Source: Aureobasidium sp. EXF-3400 (lineage: Eukaryota; Ascomycota; Dothideomycetes; Dothideales; Saccotheciaceae). Taken from it: a DNA stretch of 26,639 nt. Below are positions 1-9,073 of this stretch, in pieces. Within the stretch, counting starts at the first letter, position 1, and every line of letters begins with the position of its first letter. Under the pieces are notes generated by a model. The model ran no database searches. It was not told where the DNA came from and saw nothing but the letters and a program-made list of their open reading frames with translations. The stretch covers positions 1 to 26,639 of the forward strand of contig SWBL01000505.1 of NCBI GenBank assembly GCA_024195585.1. The letters are read 5' to 3'. The translations under genes were made by a program, and so were the position numbers.

Positions 1-85
1 ATGGGCGGAATCGAACCGCCGTCGGGTCGGCGTTGCTGGAATTTAACCTCCACAACGACACATGCTACCACTACACCACATCACC
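1..85 (-). tRNA. tRNA-His (GTG anticodon), intron-containing, 3' end cut by window edge
   Basis: Read on the minus strand from 85 to 1. The 5' acceptor strand GGTGATG begins to pair with CAT at the window edge. The D-arm is GTGT/GCAT with loop AGTGGTA. The anticodon loop starts TTGTGG, placing GTG at 53-51 with G37, as expected for tRNA-His. The T-arm is a perfect GGCGG/CCGCC stem around TTCGATT. About 19 nt between the anticodon loop and the 3' anticodon stem (roughly 49-31) are best explained as a canonical intron. Its CCAGCAAC segment can pair with the anticodon-loop region, as tRNA introns often do. With this intron the anticodon stem keeps one T.C mismatch at the 27:43 pair, so the exact boundaries are uncertain. 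The last four acceptor bases lie outside the window. Confidence 0.78.
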
Positions 86-1066
86 TTAGCTTGTAAGGAA
101 TGAATCCGGTTGGCCAGATTCAGGATCTTGAAGATATGCTTGGTCTGTCCAAAATATAACCATACTCTGTCTCACTGAGATCGTCTATCGCATGTACCCA
201 GCCGATCAAGGCTGTTGTTACCTACGTCTGTAATGTTTATCATCAGCTTGCGACTCGACGACTCGTTGACAGGATTTTTATTAGGGTTTGTGGGGGTGCT
301 TGCTGCATGATCATCAACTTCGATATCTTTGTCGCCGAGGGTACCACCCTGGTCTCAGGCTTTCGACGACGATATCAACTCTCAACGTGTACTCAACTCT
401 AGTATGCCTTCGCTCATAAGAAGCTTGCTGTGTATTTTGCGTGCTACAGCTATCTGAAAAATCTCTCGTCCTCATTCCAGTCACTTGTGTTGCCAACATC
501 AAATTTGACATAACCAAAGCAAGAAACTAGGTGAAGTAACATCAGGTTGCTGTTGAAGACCAGTTCCGTCAGGCAAATGACGAAACATACAGAAATGTGT
601 ACAAGGTCAACAGTTGTGATAACGAGTTACTCTTCTGAGCTTATATCGTACTGATATGTTGCATGCCCAGCTATCTTGTGGCCTGAGTTCAGCTTGATCA
701 GCCAAACTAGATCCAAGAGTTTGTCTGCTTCGGTCAAACTAGGTTACCCCACGAAGATCCGGCAGAAACTGGTTGCTTAATTGTCAAAACACATGAAATG
801 AGGCATCAACAAAGACACAAACGCTTATCGAAACATCAATTTCAACGCAAAAGACGTGACTTCGTGGCGACTACTCATCTATTATCGTGACATGCAGAGG
901 GTAAAAGAAACACAGCGCTCTAGAAAAGCAAAAGCAGAAATGAAAAAAGAACAACGAGTCAACTGGTGGTACAATCTTAACCCATTTTCACCAGAAAAAT
1001 CGACCATCTTCCATAATCCTCTGAGAAAGCGTCTAGCAGTAGTTTTCACAGGGCCGACGACTCCAA
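86..1066. other. Intergenic, tRNA-His to the 3' side of the TPS3-like gene
   Basis: About 980 bases with no coding sequence I can support. Short open frames on both strands (for example 314-517 minus and 856-1080 plus) have no recognisable motifs and low-complexity composition. The stretch next to 1066 should hold the 3' UTR of the minus-strand trehalose gene. The tRNA promoter is internal, so nothing upstream of it is required. Confidence 0.6.
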
Positions 1067-3973
1067 CTAAGAACCAGTAGTAAGGAGAACAGATGGGCGA
1101 CGGCCGCCGGATCCCTCAGGAGTATCATACGAATAGTTCGACAGCTTTTGGAGCGCACTGATCAGACCAGTCGTACCCTGAGTGATGGTAGTCATGGCTT
1201 GAGTGTTGCGCTTGCCCACGCTCACGGTGGTGACATTCGAAACCTTGCCTTTCTCGGAAAGCTCGTTGGCCCACTGGAAGATGGTCTCATCCTCGCGGTC
1301 GTTACCAGCCACCAGTAGGAAGTCAGGCGGTGTACGTCCTTTACCTTCAACATTGTCGTGGCGAAGCTTTTCGAAAATCCTCGTGGCCGCTGAACCCTTG
1401 CTCCAGTCGAGTGATTCCACAGTGACTGCCTTGCTAGTAGGAATGGCTTGTACTCTGTAGCTTTGGCAGCTGTCGTTGATATGGTTGGCGCAGTCACCAG
1501 CTTGAGCACGAGCGGCTTCAGGATCAACAGCCTTCTCATAGTGGAAGACAAGCGAGCAGTGACGCTCTTCGATCCATGAGCCCTCGACACGCTCGGCGTA
1601 GTATTGGAAGATCGACTTGACGTCTTTCTTCCAAGCAGCGCTTGCCTCTACATCTGCAAATGCGGTCCACTCATCGTCAGAAGCACCCCATTCGCGCAAG
1701 AAGCATCCGTTCTCTGCGATAATTCCGAGGTTGGGGACTTGACGGAACAAGCGCTGTAGTTCCTCGGGTGTACGACCTGACATGACATACACAATGTTCT
1801 TCTTGTCAGACAAGAGCTCATTGAGGGTATCAAGGACACGCTGAGGAGATGTCAAGACCACATCCTTGTCTGTACCATATGTCGCGAGTGTACCCTCGTA
1901 ATCCAAGATGAAGACTCTACGCTCTGCCTCCTTGTACTTCTGCGCAAGTGAAGTAACTGACAGACGAGGAATCGACATTGCATCGCGGGAGAACTGTTCC
2001 TTGGAGGCTTTTGTGAGGGCTTCATTCAAGCAGGTAGTCCAGTAGTCTCCAGTCTGCTTGTGCACAACACTCGAAAGCTTCTTATAGCGACGCTCCTTCT
2101 CCTCGGGAGACATTTCCAGAGCAAGCTTGATAGCTTCAGCACAGTGTTGGTAATCCCAGGGGTTCACGGAGATCTCGCTGCCTCCAAATACTGAGGCACT
2201 TCCAGTGAATTCACTGAGAATTAGAGGGCCATACTTCTTCTCTGTCGACGCTCCATCCTGACACAGAACGAATTCGTGAGCAGTCAGGTTCATACCTTCA
2301 CGAAGAGAGGTAATCATCATGACATCAGCAACAGTGAGCAGAGCCACATATTGCGAGAATGAGATATCTTGTTTCAAGAAAACCAAAGGTTGGTGTGCAA
2401 GCGTTGAGTGTACCGAGTCGATACGTGTGTTGATGTCCGAAACCGTGGCTAAGAGCTCGCTGTTCTCTGTGGTAGACGTTGCAACTTGCAAAAGGACAAC
2501 CTGTAGATGTAGTGTTAATGACGGAACAAGATCTGATAAGTACATTACTTACGTTTTGACGCCACTCAGGATATTTGTTGAGGAACAGCTCGAAAGCAAG
2601 TAGCTTCTGTCTGACACCTCTGACATTGTCCAACTTATCACGAGCAACAATTAGGTGCTTGCCCTTGTACCTCTCCTGAATCACCTTGATCCATTCCTGC
2701 ACCTCGGGCTCTTCTCTAGCCTTAGCCATACCCGCGGGATCAACGCCGATGGGTTCGTGGCTGACGTTGACAAAGCGCTCCTCCAACTGCACTCCCTCAG
2801 GGGTAGCCTCGACTGTGAGGAGACGACTGCAAGTCTGCAAGAAGTGATGTGCGTACTCCTTGGTCTGGAAAGCCACGAGGTTGGCGCCAAGCATGCCCTC
2901 GAGAAGTTCCTTACGGGTCGAGAGACATCTGAACACCTCAGAAGAGGGGAAAGCTGCGTGAAGGAAGAAGCCGATCTGGGCGTCAGGCAACTTCTTGCGA
3001 ATCATACCAGGGACGAGGAGAAGGTGGTAATCGTGAATCCAGATGACATCGCCTCGCTTGTAGTTCGCAATGATCTTGTCGGCAAAGTTCTGGTTGACGT
3101 TTCTGTAAAATTCCCAGGAATGGTCTTCGTAGGCCTTGCTCTTGGGGTGGTCGGGAATCTGATAGTGGAAAACTGGCCAGAGAATGGTCTTGCAGTAGTG
3201 AGTGTAATGTCCATCAATATCGCGATCTGAAGGGAAGACGGTCACAGCGTCGTATTCATTAGCCAGTTTGTCAGAGATCTCCTCCTTCCTGGTATCGACT
3301 AGGGCGTCAGTTGGGAAACCAAGAGTACCAACCCAGATCTTCTGGAAGTCTTCGTCAGATCTGATAGCGTCATGAGCACGGATGGCGTTGATCAAGCCAC
3401 CGTTTCCTTGAACGGCAGGCTCTACAGTCCAGGTCTTTCTGGCGAAGTTGCGTTCGTTGCTTCCTCTGCGTGAAGTGCCAGTGGTTGGTCTGCGTTTTCT
3501 CTGAGCTGTGTATTTAGCTAGTAACTCGGGATCCTTCTTCTCTGATTTGACGTAGTCAAGAATGCTACCAGACGGAAGAGGACCAGCAGTAGATCTTGGT
3601 TGATTCAAAAACTGAGCAGTTGCACCCCATTCCGGAGGAGCTGCTTCAGTACGAGCAAGCGAGCGCGGGTCACCAGGCTTGATGCGAGGGTCGTTTTGCA
3701 ATTGGGAGAAAAAATCGTCCTGCTTCTCCTCTGCTGGAGTTTGTGGTACAGGAGGGCCATTGAACAAACTTGCTGCTGTGTTTGCAAGAGCTTTCATGTC
3801 AGTCGCCGAGGCTGCGCGGCTGTGCATCCTTTGCGGATTCGGCCTCTTGGGTGCCTCTGGTTCATCATGAAAATCAACCGTATACGGCAGGAATCTGAAA
3901 ACATCAGCAAATCAGATGGTAACCCAACCATTGAATACGGCAGTACTTACAAGCTAGCGACGAAGGTCGACAT
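1067..3973 (-). CDS. TPS3: Trehalose-6-phosphate synthase complex regulatory subunit, Tps3/Tsl1 type
   Basis: Three exons: 3973-3951, 3894-2553 and 2500-1067; introns of 56 bp (3895-3950) and 52 bp (2501-2552) have GTAAGT donors. The product is 932 aa. Splicing the 23-nt first exon restores the N-terminus MSTFVASLFLPYTVDF, typical of this family. The central GT20 synthase-like domain (about 165-610) has HDYHLL (296-301) and FPSSE (323-327), but the donor-binding segment reads ARDKLDNVRG (425-434) where Tps1 enzymes have an Arg in DRLD and a Lys before the Gly. The C-terminal HAD phosphatase-like domain (about 645-905) reads DYEGTL (655-660) instead of DYDGTL, and GNDREDE instead of GDDRTDE. 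Both domains therefore carry altered catalytic residues. This fits the non-catalytic, complex-stabilising subunits rather than Tps1 or Tps2. The complex is cytosolic and makes trehalose from UDP-glucose and glucose-6-phosphate. The regulatory role is family knowledge; loss of activity is inference. Confidence 0.93.
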
Positions 3974-4100
3974 GATGTGTTGTATGAAGGAAGCTAGGGA
4001 TTGTGTGTTGACGGCGAAAGCCTAGACGTGGACCCTTGTGTCAGGAGACCAAAGTTTCACCCAGAAGCGAAATAGCTAGGTGAAGAGACTCTTGTAGGTG

Positions 4101-4105
4101 AGGGG
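4101..4105 (+). promoter_or_regulatory. Possible stress response element (AGGGG) upstream of TPS3-like gene
   Basis: AGGGG lies 128 bp upstream of the start codon at 3973. A second copy, as CCCCT, is at 4694-4698. AGGGG/CCCCT is the core of the Msn2/4-type stress element that controls trehalose genes in yeast. A five-base motif is expected by chance, and use of this element in filamentous fungi is variable, so this is a weak call. Confidence 0.25.
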
Positions 4106-4702
4106 ATCAACCAGAATTATGACAGGTGCTTGTAGGAAGAAGAGGATGCTAACCAGCTTAATAGCAATGTCCAGAAACTTCTGTAGACAAAGCCCGACGG
4201 ACGTGCGTGCCTGTTATGCAAGAGTGACGGTCGAGCTTGCCAAAATAGACTAGTTAGCGGCGCTCAACCCCAAACTTCTTGCTTGGCCTGCTGCGCGATG
4301 GCTGTCTGTTTCAGGTTCCCTTCACGTCGCGCGTGTTTACGTCGCACTACAACAAGTATGCTTATATCCACGGCTGGTGCGAAAGAAAGTCAGTGTACGT
4401 ATCTGCAACAGCCGTGCTGTCATCCACGTTTCGATTCAGGTTGTGAAGAAAGCAGTCTCATGACGGCCAACTTTTGCCCTGTTTGCCAGCCCACTCCTTC
4501 GTGAGTGTGACGATCGGCGCAAAAAAACAGGCACCCGAAAGCGCCCGTGGGCGCTGCCATCGACGTCGCGAGGTTCCCTGTAACGATCGTACAAGTGACG
4601 CATTTTTTACCAACCATTGGGACAGACCCACCCTTCAACCAAAGGAACATCCTGTTCTGGTGCTCGTTTAGGTCTCCTTCATCCAAGCCCAAACCCCTAA
4701 AT

Positions 4703-4781
4703 ATAATCGATTATGGCAAGTACTTGCCGAAGGGCATAAAGCCGTCGAACCCATGTTCGACAGCACACTAACAAGTACTTG
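4703..4781. repeat. Cluster of four perfect palindromes / inverted repeats
   Basis: Within 79 bp are ATAATCGATTAT (4703-4714, 12-bp palindrome), immediately followed by GGCAAGTACTTGCC (4715-4728, 14-bp palindrome). Next come GTCGAAC-ccat-GTTCGAC (4744-4761, 7-bp arms, 4-nt spacer) and CAAGTACTTG (4772-4781, 10-bp palindrome). The last repeats the core of the second (CAAGTACTTG also at 4717-4726). It lies about 730-810 bp upstream of the TPS3-like start codon. Function is unknown; it could be an array of dimeric transcription factor sites or a remnant of a hairpin-forming element. Confidence 0.7.
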
Positions 4782-5441
4782 ATACTTAATTTTGCTGCTC
4801 GGTTGATTAGATAGACATACAACTCGTGCACGTATCCGCTGTCTACCGATCGAATCAGAAACCACCGACACATCTTTCAATCATCTATACCTTGCTTGAA
4901 GTTGTGCTCAGAATTTGTCGGCATAGATGAACTTTAAAAAAACCGTTGCATGTCATAAGGGAACCACCACGTGCAAGGGTGGAACAAAGACGATTTGAGG
5001 CACCACTAGTTAACATAGCTACTATGAAACTGTTTGCAAATCTCGACAACGCCGTTCGAGGAAAAGCTGCAGACGCCAGCAAAGCCAGAGCGGCCTGGAA
5101 GTAAACTGGGTATATTGAAGGCAGAAAGCAAAGACCGGGGCGCAGAGAAGAGCAACAGACAGAGATCAGATGCCAAGTAAAAGAGTCGGTCAGGGTATGT
5201 TGGATCTATGGGCTTCTAAACAGGACAACACCGCGCTCTAATATACCTTCCTCATCAAATGCCTCAACAAGAGGCCAAAACAGGTTGCTGTCATTTCGTC
5301 GTAAGAATTCCAGTTTCTCAAGCGAGCTGTTCGCGAGAGAATGAATGCAATGCACTCTTGCGCGCCTCGTAATCGATGCGTGTGTATGATGTTATTTCGA
5401 GTTGATGGCTGGTTGCCAAACTGGACGAGCAACCAAGCATA

Positions 5442-6820
5442 CTATTCGGCTTGTTCTGCTCTTTGAGCCAAAACCTCCCGGGCATAAAATTCGACCAAGG
5501 TGGTTCCATATGCTTCGATTTCTTCAACGGGAACAGATAGTCGGAAGTCGTTTAGAAGTAAGAACTGCAGTTCAAGATGGTTGAGCTCGGGGAGCGGTAG
5601 ACCGCCAACCTGTAAGAGATGTCAATGGATGAATCAAAAGCATTTCCAATAACAATAGAACGAACCTTAGCATAACGTGAGTTTGTGTAGAAAATGTCAG
5701 AGAAGAATTTGCTGGCGCATGTCACACCTGCAATAACCAGGCGATGGATATTAAAGCTGTCAACAACGAAGAGATGTGAAAGGTCAAGAGTATCTGTGTC
5801 CAGAGTAGATGCTGCTGGAGAATCAGGCTGACGAGTTTTGCTATGAGGAGTACCGGGTACAGCGCCTTGACTTTGTGTCTCAAGCTCACCAGATAATGGA
5901 GGTGTTGCTGTCTGCGCATAGTCATGGCTTACAGGCGCTACACCTTCCATGGATTTTGTAGAAGCAGGACTCTTGAGTTCTTGCTCAGAAGCTATAGCGC
6001 GCTCATGTCTGTCCATCTCTCGTAGATTCTGCATGGCGCCCGCATTCACCTTCTCCATCATGCGATCGAAATAAACCAAAAGGCTTAGGAACACCTCATA
6101 GCTCGTAGGGCAGTATTTGTTGATACGGAGAAGATAGCTCAGGATTGTTATGCTGGGCACATTCTTTCCGTGAAAGGCTAGCACACTGTTCGATTGCATT
6201 CGGTTGGAAGACGAACCGCCCTCTGGTGGGGTCATCTGGTGATGCAGATGCTGGTGTTGCCTGTCGTTTGTAGCTGTTATTTTGGTCAAGAGACCAGCAA
6301 CCATCTCGATGATGTTTTCGATGGGCATGCCACTAATTTCATATTGTGGACCCTGATCGCCGACCTTGTTGCCATCTTCTGCAAAGGGATGCATCTCGTT
6401 GTCTGCCAAGGTTTGGATGTGCCTCAAGTCGCGAACCTTGATGCGCTGGGGTGAGAACGAAGTCGAGTCTCGCGTAGAATCGGTCTGGGTTGGTGATGAG
6501 TCGGGCGAGGACTCAGAGGCAGCGGCAGGGAGTGAAGAAGGGATGTTTGCGACATTAAGAGGAGTCCGCTGGCCTGCAGCAGGTTCTAGAGCGGGTGAGG
6601 CGGGGCGCTGCCTTGAATATGAAGGAGTTGACGACTCGGCTGGCATTCGCGAAGCATGCGAGCTGCTTGCTCGGCTTTCGGTTGCTGACATTGTGGTCTG
6701 CGACTGACAAACGTGTGGTGCGGACGAGGTTTGGGCTATTTCTGGGGCGTGCCGTGTAGATTGTGGCGGCAGGGGCGAATGAGAGTGAGGTGTGAAAGGG
6801 TCGATTGTTATCGAGCCCAT
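5442..6820 (-). CDS. Pho80-like cyclin (PHO85-type CDK partner)
   Basis: Two exons, 6820-5666 and 5609-5442, with a 56-bp intron (5610-5665; donor GTTCGT, acceptor TACAG); 440 aa. Splicing changes the C-terminus from a random tail to VGGLPLPELNHLELQFLLLN, which is Pho80-cyclin sequence. Residues 1-165 are Ser/Pro/Thr-rich and probably disordered. The cyclin box starts near 166 with an IEMVAGLLTKI helix and continues through FHGKNVPSI (216-224) and YEVFLSLLVYFDRM (241-254). It is interrupted by about 88 low-complexity residues (259-346), then resumes with HLFVVDSFNIHRLVIAGV and ASKFFSDIFYTNSRYAK (369-385). The family binds a Pho85-type kinase and restrains phosphate-starvation signalling; in aspergilli and Neurospora related cyclins act on the PHO4/NUC-1-type factor. 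Which Pho80/Pcl subgroup this belongs to cannot be settled here. Confidence 0.9.
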
Positions 6821-7730
6821 AATCTACAGACCCTCTGAATTCTGTTTAATCATGTGTTAGTCGCGCGGCAGAAAGGAAGTTTGGGCGGCCGCGATGCGCG
6901 CGCCGAAAGTCGTGAGAGGTTGGGGTTATGGGTGAAGCTCAGCGACCAACAAAACGGTCAAGGCAGGCTTGATCAACAAGGCAAACAGAAGGCGACACAA
7001 AAGCAGTCACATCCATCCTACTTCGCATACAGCAAGCGTGGAATGACAATGACAGAATGTTCTGGTCGAGGCAACCGGCGATCGATCGACTGTTTCGTCG
7101 CCAACTCATCGCGGTCCCGACGTCACGGCGACTGAAGACTGCGATGCTGCATACAGGTATGGCGAGACCGTATGAGGGTGGAGAGGAGGGGAAAGCAGCT
7201 GCTACTCACACATGCAAAGCATCTTCCACCGCGCAGAAACAGAACCACCGAAATGCGTGGAAGAAGTCTATCTCTAGACGTAGAAAGGTTGGACAATCAA
7301 GTCAATAGAAAACAGAAGGAGCCTGAGTACAAGAGGAAGGGGACAAGGGACGGGCTCCCGTCGTTGACGCCGGCCGCCAATTAAGCTTCCGCGCTGTCGA
7401 CTCACCCTGATTTGCATGGCGACTGAGCATTACTCGCGCCGTCTCACATCCGCACGTGGGTCGGCTGTTATGTAAAACAAGCTGAAGTCTTCAATTCATC
7501 CATGAGACATGATTTCGTGGGGTCTATCTGGTGCTTCTTGTCCTTCTCACACTCCATCCATGCTGCTGTAGCTCGCCGTTATGTCTAGGGGTGGCATGTG
7601 GGAGAGAGATGGGTGAGAAGCCAAATGCGCGCTAGCATCTAGCTGCCCGGACCACTTGCTCCGCTGCATTCAAGCTGCGGCATCAGAAGCAAAAAGTGTC
7701 GCTGTATGGTTGGCCTTCGCTGCAACCCTC
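6821..7730. other. Intergenic: PHO80-like promoter/leader and proteasome beta1 3' side
   Basis: About 910 bases. Overlapping plus-strand frames between 6854 and 7384 are basic, Arg/Lys/Gln-rich and mutually shadowing, with no recognisable family; I do not call them. The region next to 6820 should be the PHO80-like leader and promoter, and that next to 7730 the beta1 3' UTR. A CACGTG motif occurs at about 7456-7461. No RNA gene or mobile element was seen. Confidence 0.55.
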
Positions 7731-8636
7731 TCACTTGGTACCAGGACCGGTGTAGCCATTGTCGGGCAAGTAGAGATGTCTCTGAGCACCCTTCGCGGTG
7801 AGGACGACCATGCGGATCACACCGCCTGAGCTTCCATCCCACTTGATAGCCTCCCTCAGTGATCCCTTGACGAACTCGATACCCTCCTCCTCGGTCATGC
7901 CCTCCTTCCAGTTGGCGTCGCAGTAGCCGTAAATGTATGTCGAACCAGAACCAGCAATTGCGTAAGCCTGCTTGTGAAGAGAACCACCCAACGGTATTGA
8001 GTAGACTTGGCCACCATGTCTGCGATCCCATCCTGCAATGATGATTCCAGCACTGCGCACGTGGTTAGTGTCAGATAGACACGGCAGCGCGAAGCCAAAC
8101 ATACCTCAGCATATCCTTGTTGTCATAGCACAGCTCTTGGAAGATGGCGGCGGCGGTTTGTGTGGTGGGAGGCTCGTTGTTGTTGATGCCGTACATGTTC
8201 AGGTGGTATTGGACAATGTCGGCAACTGCTTGGGTGTCTGCGGCTGAACCAGATCTGCAGCACCAGATAGTGTCGTGAACTTGGGTGAGCTTGTCGGTAA
8301 CACGGTTGGCGATGTAAGCACCGGTTGTGGTTCTGCTGTCTGCGCCGAGGATAACGCCATCCTTGAAGTTGATGGCCATGCTGGAGACGGTTCAGTACAG
8401 TAAGAGGCGTGCGCTTGGAGATGGTTCGACGTACATGGAAGTTCCGAGGCTGTTTGTCTCGTGTTAGCTATCTATCAAGCTCTCAGCCAGGCGCAATCAG
8501 CACTCACTTGACCTCTCCCTTCTTGAGGTGGTTCATATCGATGTGGATACCATCTAGACATGTGTGAGCTCGTACTACAGCTATTCTCCGGAGGCAACCT
8601 ACCCTCGCCGAGCATGCCCGTTGCTTGTCCGATCAT
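7731..8636 (-). CDS. PRE3: 20S proteasome beta1 subunit (caspase-like, Pre3/PSMB6 type)
   Basis: Five exons: 8636-8603, 8553-8508, 8449-8435, 8380-8105 and 8052-7731. Introns are 49, 58, 54 and 52 bp, all GT...AG; the product is 230 aa. The spliced N-terminus runs [20 protein letters not shown] (18-37). Autolysis between Gly29 and Thr30 would expose Thr1. In mature numbering the catalytic Asp17 (GADS), Lys33 (TDK) and the beta1-specific Arg45 (CCRSGSAAD) are all present, so this should be the active caspase-like subunit, cleaving after acidic residues. The 29-aa propeptide is of normal size. The reading frame stays open upstream to 8825, but the first family-consistent ATG is 8636 and the extension looks non-coding. 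The gene is divergent from the Bem46-like hydrolase across about 440 bp. Confidence 0.95.
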
Positions 8637-9073
8637 CGTGGATGCGTATCTGTTGTGAATATGCGGTATGAGGTCTCTGGCGAGTCTAAAAGAGTGCAGA
8701 TGTAAAAGCGCGCGTGTATTGTTGAAAGTGAGATGCAAGTCGGATGTTGCAGACAGCTCCAGGCAAACCATCAATGATGCACGCCGGTCGGCGGACTGCC
8801 AGAGCGCCAAGCCCGGCGTCACCAACAGCCACCGCCAATCACCATCCCCTGAGCAGCTTCCCGACGCATAAGATAGGTAGGTATATGCGCAGTCACTCGT
8901 TACTTTCCTCGCACCTACCTATGATAACACCCAGCCGCTTCTCGAAATACCTGCCACGTAATTTCAAGTTCAACTTCGACTCTCTTTCGACCAGACCTGA
9001 TGTTCCTGCACGACCTGCTATAAACAATCGATCCATCTCGCAATCCCGCCGTTTTTCTGAAGCATCCGGAGAT
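8637..9073. promoter_or_regulatory. Shared divergent promoter region, beta1 / Bem46-like hydrolase
   Basis: These 437 bases separate two genes transcribed away from each other. A CCAAT pentamer lies at 8835-8839. On the minus strand nearby is GGTGGCTGT, which loosely resembles the yeast proteasome element GGTGGCAAA with two mismatches; I do not regard this as evidence of Rpn4-type control. A plus-strand frame open from 8744 into the hydrolase could be a longer N-terminus (see that gene). Confidence 0.45.

Larger units (their letters stand above)
3974..5441. other. Long intergenic region upstream of TPS3-like gene, downstream of PHO80-like gene
   Basis: About 1.47 kb without a supportable gene. 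It should contain the TPS3-like 5' leader and promoter at its left and the PHO80-like 3' UTR at its right. Open frames of 60-90 codons here (for example 4420-4692 minus and 4283-4504 plus) show no domain, signal peptide or family resemblance. Notable contents are the palindrome cluster at 4703-4781 (listed separately) and a CACGTG E-box at 4968-4973. Confidence 0.6.

Noticed and set aside
2655..3230. 191-codon plus-strand frame inside the trehalose gene
   Set aside because: Antisense shadow of the strongly conserved synthase domain on the minus strand.
1067..3973. Catalytic Tps2 trehalose-6-phosphate phosphatase
   Set aside because: The DYEGTL and GNDREDE substitutions and the N-terminal FVASLFLPYTVDF fit the regulatory Tps3/Tsl1 type better.
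4968..4973. CACGTG as a phosphate-starvation (NUC-1/Pho4) site near the PHO80-like gene
   Set aside because: It lies about 470 bp downstream of that gene's stop and 1 kb upstream of the trehalose gene; a lone hexamer seen several times in the window is not evidence.
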